From the NCBI GenBank assembly GCA_021787255.1, contig JAJYMD010000217.1, positions 1-6,653 of the forward strand: a DNA stretch of 6,653 nt, read 5' to 3'. The notes beneath the pieces are model-generated. The model worked only from the letters and a program-made list of their open reading frames with translations, did not search any database and was not told the DNA's origin. Below are positions 4,812 to 6,653 of the stretch, piece by piece; positions within the stretch are counted from its first letter, which is position 1, and every line of letters begins with the position of its first letter. The position numbers were made by a program, and so were the translations under genes. The DNA comes from Actinomycetes bacterium (GTDB lineage: Bacteria > Actinomycetota > Acidimicrobiia > Acidimicrobiales > RAAP-2).

Positions 4812-6653
4812 ATGTTCGACAAGGTCCTCGTCGCCAACCGCGGGGAGATCGCCGTCAGGGTGATGCGCACCTGCCGCGAGATGGGCATCGGGACGGTGGC
4901 CGTCTACTCGGACCTCGACCGTGAGGCGATGCACGTGCGGATGGCCGACGAGGCGTACGCCCTCGGCGGCCAGAGCGCGGCGGACAGCTACCTGAACACC
5001 GAGGCCATCCTCGACGCACTGCGCGCCAGCGGCGCCGACGCGCTCCACCCGGGGTACGGCTTCTTCTCGGAGAACGCCGACTTCGCGCGGGCGGTGACCT
5101 CCCTCGGGGTGGCCTTCGTCGGTCCGCCCCCCGAGGCGATGGAGATGATGGGGGACAAGATCAGCTCGAGGATCGTGGCCGACCGAGCAGGCGTGCCCGG
5201 CGTGCCCGGGCGCTCCGAGCCCGTCTGCGAAGCCGACGAGGTGGTCGAGTTCGGCGAGGCCCACGGCTGGCCGGTGGCGATCAAGGCGGCGTTCGGCGGC
5301 GGCGGGAAGGGGATGAGGGTGGTGCGGGCGGCCGAGGAGGCGGCGACCTCGCTCGAGTCCGCCCGGCGTGAGGCGCAGGCCTATTTCGGCAGGCCGGAGG
5401 TCTATCTCGAGCGGTACCTGGCGTGGCCGCGCCACGTCGAGATGCAGGTGCTCGCCGACGCGCACGGCCACGTGCTGTGGCTCGGCGAGCGGGACTGCTC
5501 CGCGCAGCGCCGCCACCAGAAGCTCGTCGAGGAGTCCCCCGCACCCGACTTCCCCGAGGAGGCCCGCGCGGCGATGGGCGCGGCGGCCGTGAAGGTCGCC
5601 GAGGCGTGCGGGTACGTGAACGCCGGCACGGTCGAGTTCCTCTACCAGGAAGGGGCGCTCTACTTCCTCGAGATGAACACGCGCTTGCAGGTCGAGCACC
5701 CCGTGACCGAGCTCGTGACCGGGCTCGACCTCGTCGCATGGCAGTTGCGCATCGCCGCAGGCGAGGCGCTGCCCTTCGGGCAGGACGACGTCGTCCGGCG
5801 TGGCCACGCGATCGAGGTACGGATCAACGCGGAGGACCCCGCCGACGGCAAGTTCAACCCGTCACCGGGGACGATCACCGCGTTCGAGGCCGCCGGTGGC
5901 CCTGGGGTGCGGCTCGACGCCGGCTACGCGGCGGGAGACATGGTGAGCCAGCACTACGACAACCTGGTCGCGAAGCTGGTCGTATGGGCCGAGGACCGCG
6001 AGGCGGCGCGCCGGCGGATGCTGCGGGCGTTGGAGGAGACGCGCATCAGCGGGATCGCGACGACGATCCCCGCCGACGTCGCCATCCTCTCGCACCAGGA
6101 CTTCGTCGAGGCGCGCCACTCGACCAAGTGGGTGGAGGAGCGCCTGGACCTCTCCCGTCTCGCCACGGGCCCGGGCGGCGCGGCGGCTGCAGGGTCGCAA
6201 GCGGGGTCGCCGGCTGCAGGATCGAAGGGTTCAGGGGGGATGGCTCGAGGGACGCTCGAGGCCCGGGAGCTCACCGCGGAGGTGAACGGCCGGCGCTACC
6301 GCCTGACCCTGTGGCTGCCCGTGGCACCCGCAGGACCGACGGGACCTCCAGGACCCGCGGGACGGGCAGGTCCCACAGCCCGGGCCGGCGTGGGCGCTCC
6401 CACCCGGGCTGTCGGGCGGCCGCGCTCCCACACCTCGAGGTCCCCGCTCGAGACGCCCGGGTCGGGCTCGGTCACCGTGCCGATGCAGGGCACGATCGTC
6501 CAGGTGCTCGTGGCCCCCGGTGAGGCGGTCGAGGCGGGACAGACGGTGTGCATCCTCGAAGCCATGAAGATGGAGAACGCGATCGGCGCCGAGCGCGACG
6601 GCGTGGTCAAAGAGATCCGGGTCGCAGCGGGGGACGCCGTCGGCGCCGGCGAC
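4812..6653 (+). CDS. Acetyl-/propionyl-CoA carboxylase alpha subunit (biotin carboxylase + biotin carrier domain), 3' end cut by window edge
   Basis: The frame is open for 614 codons to the window edge, probably lacking fewer than about 15 residues. It uses ATP and bicarbonate to carboxylate its own biotin; a separate beta subunit, not in the window, passes the carboxyl group to acetyl- or propionyl-CoA. Seen: [16 protein letters not shown] (2-17), [10 protein letters not shown] (79-88), ATP-grasp K116 and K158, GGGGKGMR (162-169), PRHVEMQV (206-213), [16 protein letters not shown] (226-241), [16 protein letters not shown] (285-300, with E287, N289, R291 and E295) and EVRINAEDP (335-343). Catalytic residues sit one number below E. 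coli AccC. The carrier domain starts near 553, with EAMKMEN and biotinyl lysine K586 (codon 6567-6569). Between the domains lie an Ala/Gly/Ser linker, a [10 protein letters not shown] strand and a collagen-like stretch. The family is called AccA in actinobacteria, not the E. coli AccA transferase. Whether it is acetyl- or propionyl-specific cannot be told. Confidence 0.95.
   Translation, partial: MFDKVLVANRGEIAVRVMRTCREMGIGTVAVYSDLDREAMHVRMADEAYALGGQSAADSYLNTEAILDALRASGADALHPGYGFFSENADFARAVTSLGVAFVGPPPEAMEMMGDKISSRIVADRAGVPGVPGRSEPVCEADEVVEFGEAHGWPVAIKAAFGGGGKGMRVVRAAEEAATSLESARREAQAYFGRPEVYLERYLAWPRHVEMQVLADAHGHVLWLGERDCSAQRRHQKLVEESPAPDFPEEARAAMGAAAVKVAEACGYVNAGTVEFLYQEGALYFLEMNTRLQVEHPVTELVTGLDLVAWQLRIAAGEALPFGQDDVVRRGHAIEVRINAEDPADGKFNPSPGTITAFEAAGGPGVRLDAGYAAGDMVSQHYDNLVAKLVVWAEDREAARRRMLRALEETRISGIATTIPADVAILSHQDFVEARHSTKWVEERLDLSRLATGPGGAAAAGSQAGSPAAGSKGSGGMARGTLEARELTAEVNGRRYRLTLWLPVAPAGPTGPPGPAGRAGPTARAGVGAPTRAVGRPRSHTSRSPLETPGSGSVTVPMQGTIVQVLVAPGEAVEAGQTVCILEAMKMENAIGAERDGVVKEIRVAAGDAVGAGD
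6180..6251 (+). other. Ala/Gly/Ser-rich linker with repeated AGS motif inside the carboxylase
   Basis: Residues 457-480, after the biotin carboxylase domain, are almost only Ala, Gly and Ser, with AGS at 460-462, 464-466 and 469-471. The 13-base element GGCTGCAGG(G/A)TCG occurs at 6185-6197 and 6212-6224 (12 of 13 identical, in frame, 27 bases apart), a trace of local duplication. Ten of 24 codons end in A or T, against one in the first 50 codons of the gene. It is probably a flexible hinge for the carrier domain. Confidence 0.75.
6327..6389 (+). other. Collagen-like G-X-Y linker before the biotin carrier domain
   Basis: Residues 506-526 read [21 protein letters not shown]. Glycine recurs every third position at 508, 511, 514, 517 and 520, is Ala at 523, then Gly again at 526, with Pro at four of the X positions. 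Related actinobacterial subunits usually have an Ala/Lys/Gly-rich spacer here. Five triplets are too few for a stable collagen triple helix by general knowledge, so an extended, stiff spacer is the more likely role. Eleven of the 19 codons at 6324-6380 end in A or T, unlike the flanking domains. Confidence 0.75.

Noticed and set aside
3128..4924. Long plus-strand ORF of 598 codons opposite rfbB and birA
   Set aside because: It lies antisense to two genes with clear family motifs, is rich in Arg, Pro and Ala without recognisable domains, and is the expected stop-free shadow in very GC-rich DNA.
4470..5807. Minus-strand ORF of 445 codons opposite the carboxylase start
   Set aside because: It is the complement of conserved biotin carboxylase codons, joined to an out-of-frame piece of birA; no family motif of its own.
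6240..6653. Internal ATG (M477) after a G-rich stretch, as a possible separate start for a free biotin carrier protein
   Set aside because: The G-run touches the ATG with no spacing, and the full-length fused form is normal for the family.
1..6653. Search for terminators, tRNAs, insertion sequences, inverted repeats, CRISPR and attachment sites
   Set aside because: No stem-loop followed by a T-run, no array of spaced repeats, no transposase and no tRNA-like fold was seen; the only clear repeats are the 50-base, 18-base and linker repeats already listed.

Overview
The window is chromosomal-type DNA of very high GC content. In the open reading frames nearly every codon ends in G or C; in the first 50 codons of the carboxylase gene only one does not. 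This, together with fused biotin carboxylase/carrier architecture, a biotin ligase next to it and GTG starts, points to an actinobacterium (Actinomycetota), possibly an uncultured lineage. I cannot name the genus. I see no mobile element, CRISPR array, tRNA or rRNA, and no gene-free stretch longer than about 50 bases.

Layout. Five genes run leftward (minus strand) as a tight probable operon, in transcription order: birA (biotin-protein ligase, 4776 to 3961), rfbB (dTDP-glucose 4,6-dehydratase, 3949 to 2954), rfbD (dTDP-4-dehydrorhamnose reductase, 2901 to 2005), ugd (UDP-glucose 6-dehydrogenase, 2008 to 722) and a UDP-xylose synthase-like gene (687, leaving the window at base 1). The gaps are 11, 52, -4 and 34 bases. 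One gene runs rightward from 4812 and leaves the window at 6653: the alpha subunit of an acyl-CoA carboxylase (biotin carboxylase plus biotin carrier domain). Its start lies only 35 bases from the birA start.

How the genes work together. The divergent pair is a functional couple: BirA attaches biotin to the carrier lysine (K586) of the carboxylase alpha subunit. The other four genes make activated sugars for surface polysaccharide or glycoconjugates. Ugd and the UXS-like enzyme would take UDP-glucose through UDP-glucuronate to UDP-xylose. RfbB and RfbD are steps two and four of the dTDP-L-rhamnose route. RfbA and RfbC are not in the window.

Most notable points. (1) A perfect 50-base tandem duplication at the rfbB/rfbD junction creates a 15-codon minicistron exactly between the two genes. 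(2) RfbB carries Cys in place of the catalytic Asp of the T-D-E active-site triad, plus a second divergent motif. (3) Three 18-base repeats sit where the birA 5' end meets the carboxylase promoter region, encoding a PPG hexapeptide. (4) A collagen-like G-X-Y linker lies in the carboxylase just before its biotin domain, with codon use unlike the rest of the gene. I do not see a wholly new system here; this is mainly recognisable metabolic sequence with several local oddities.
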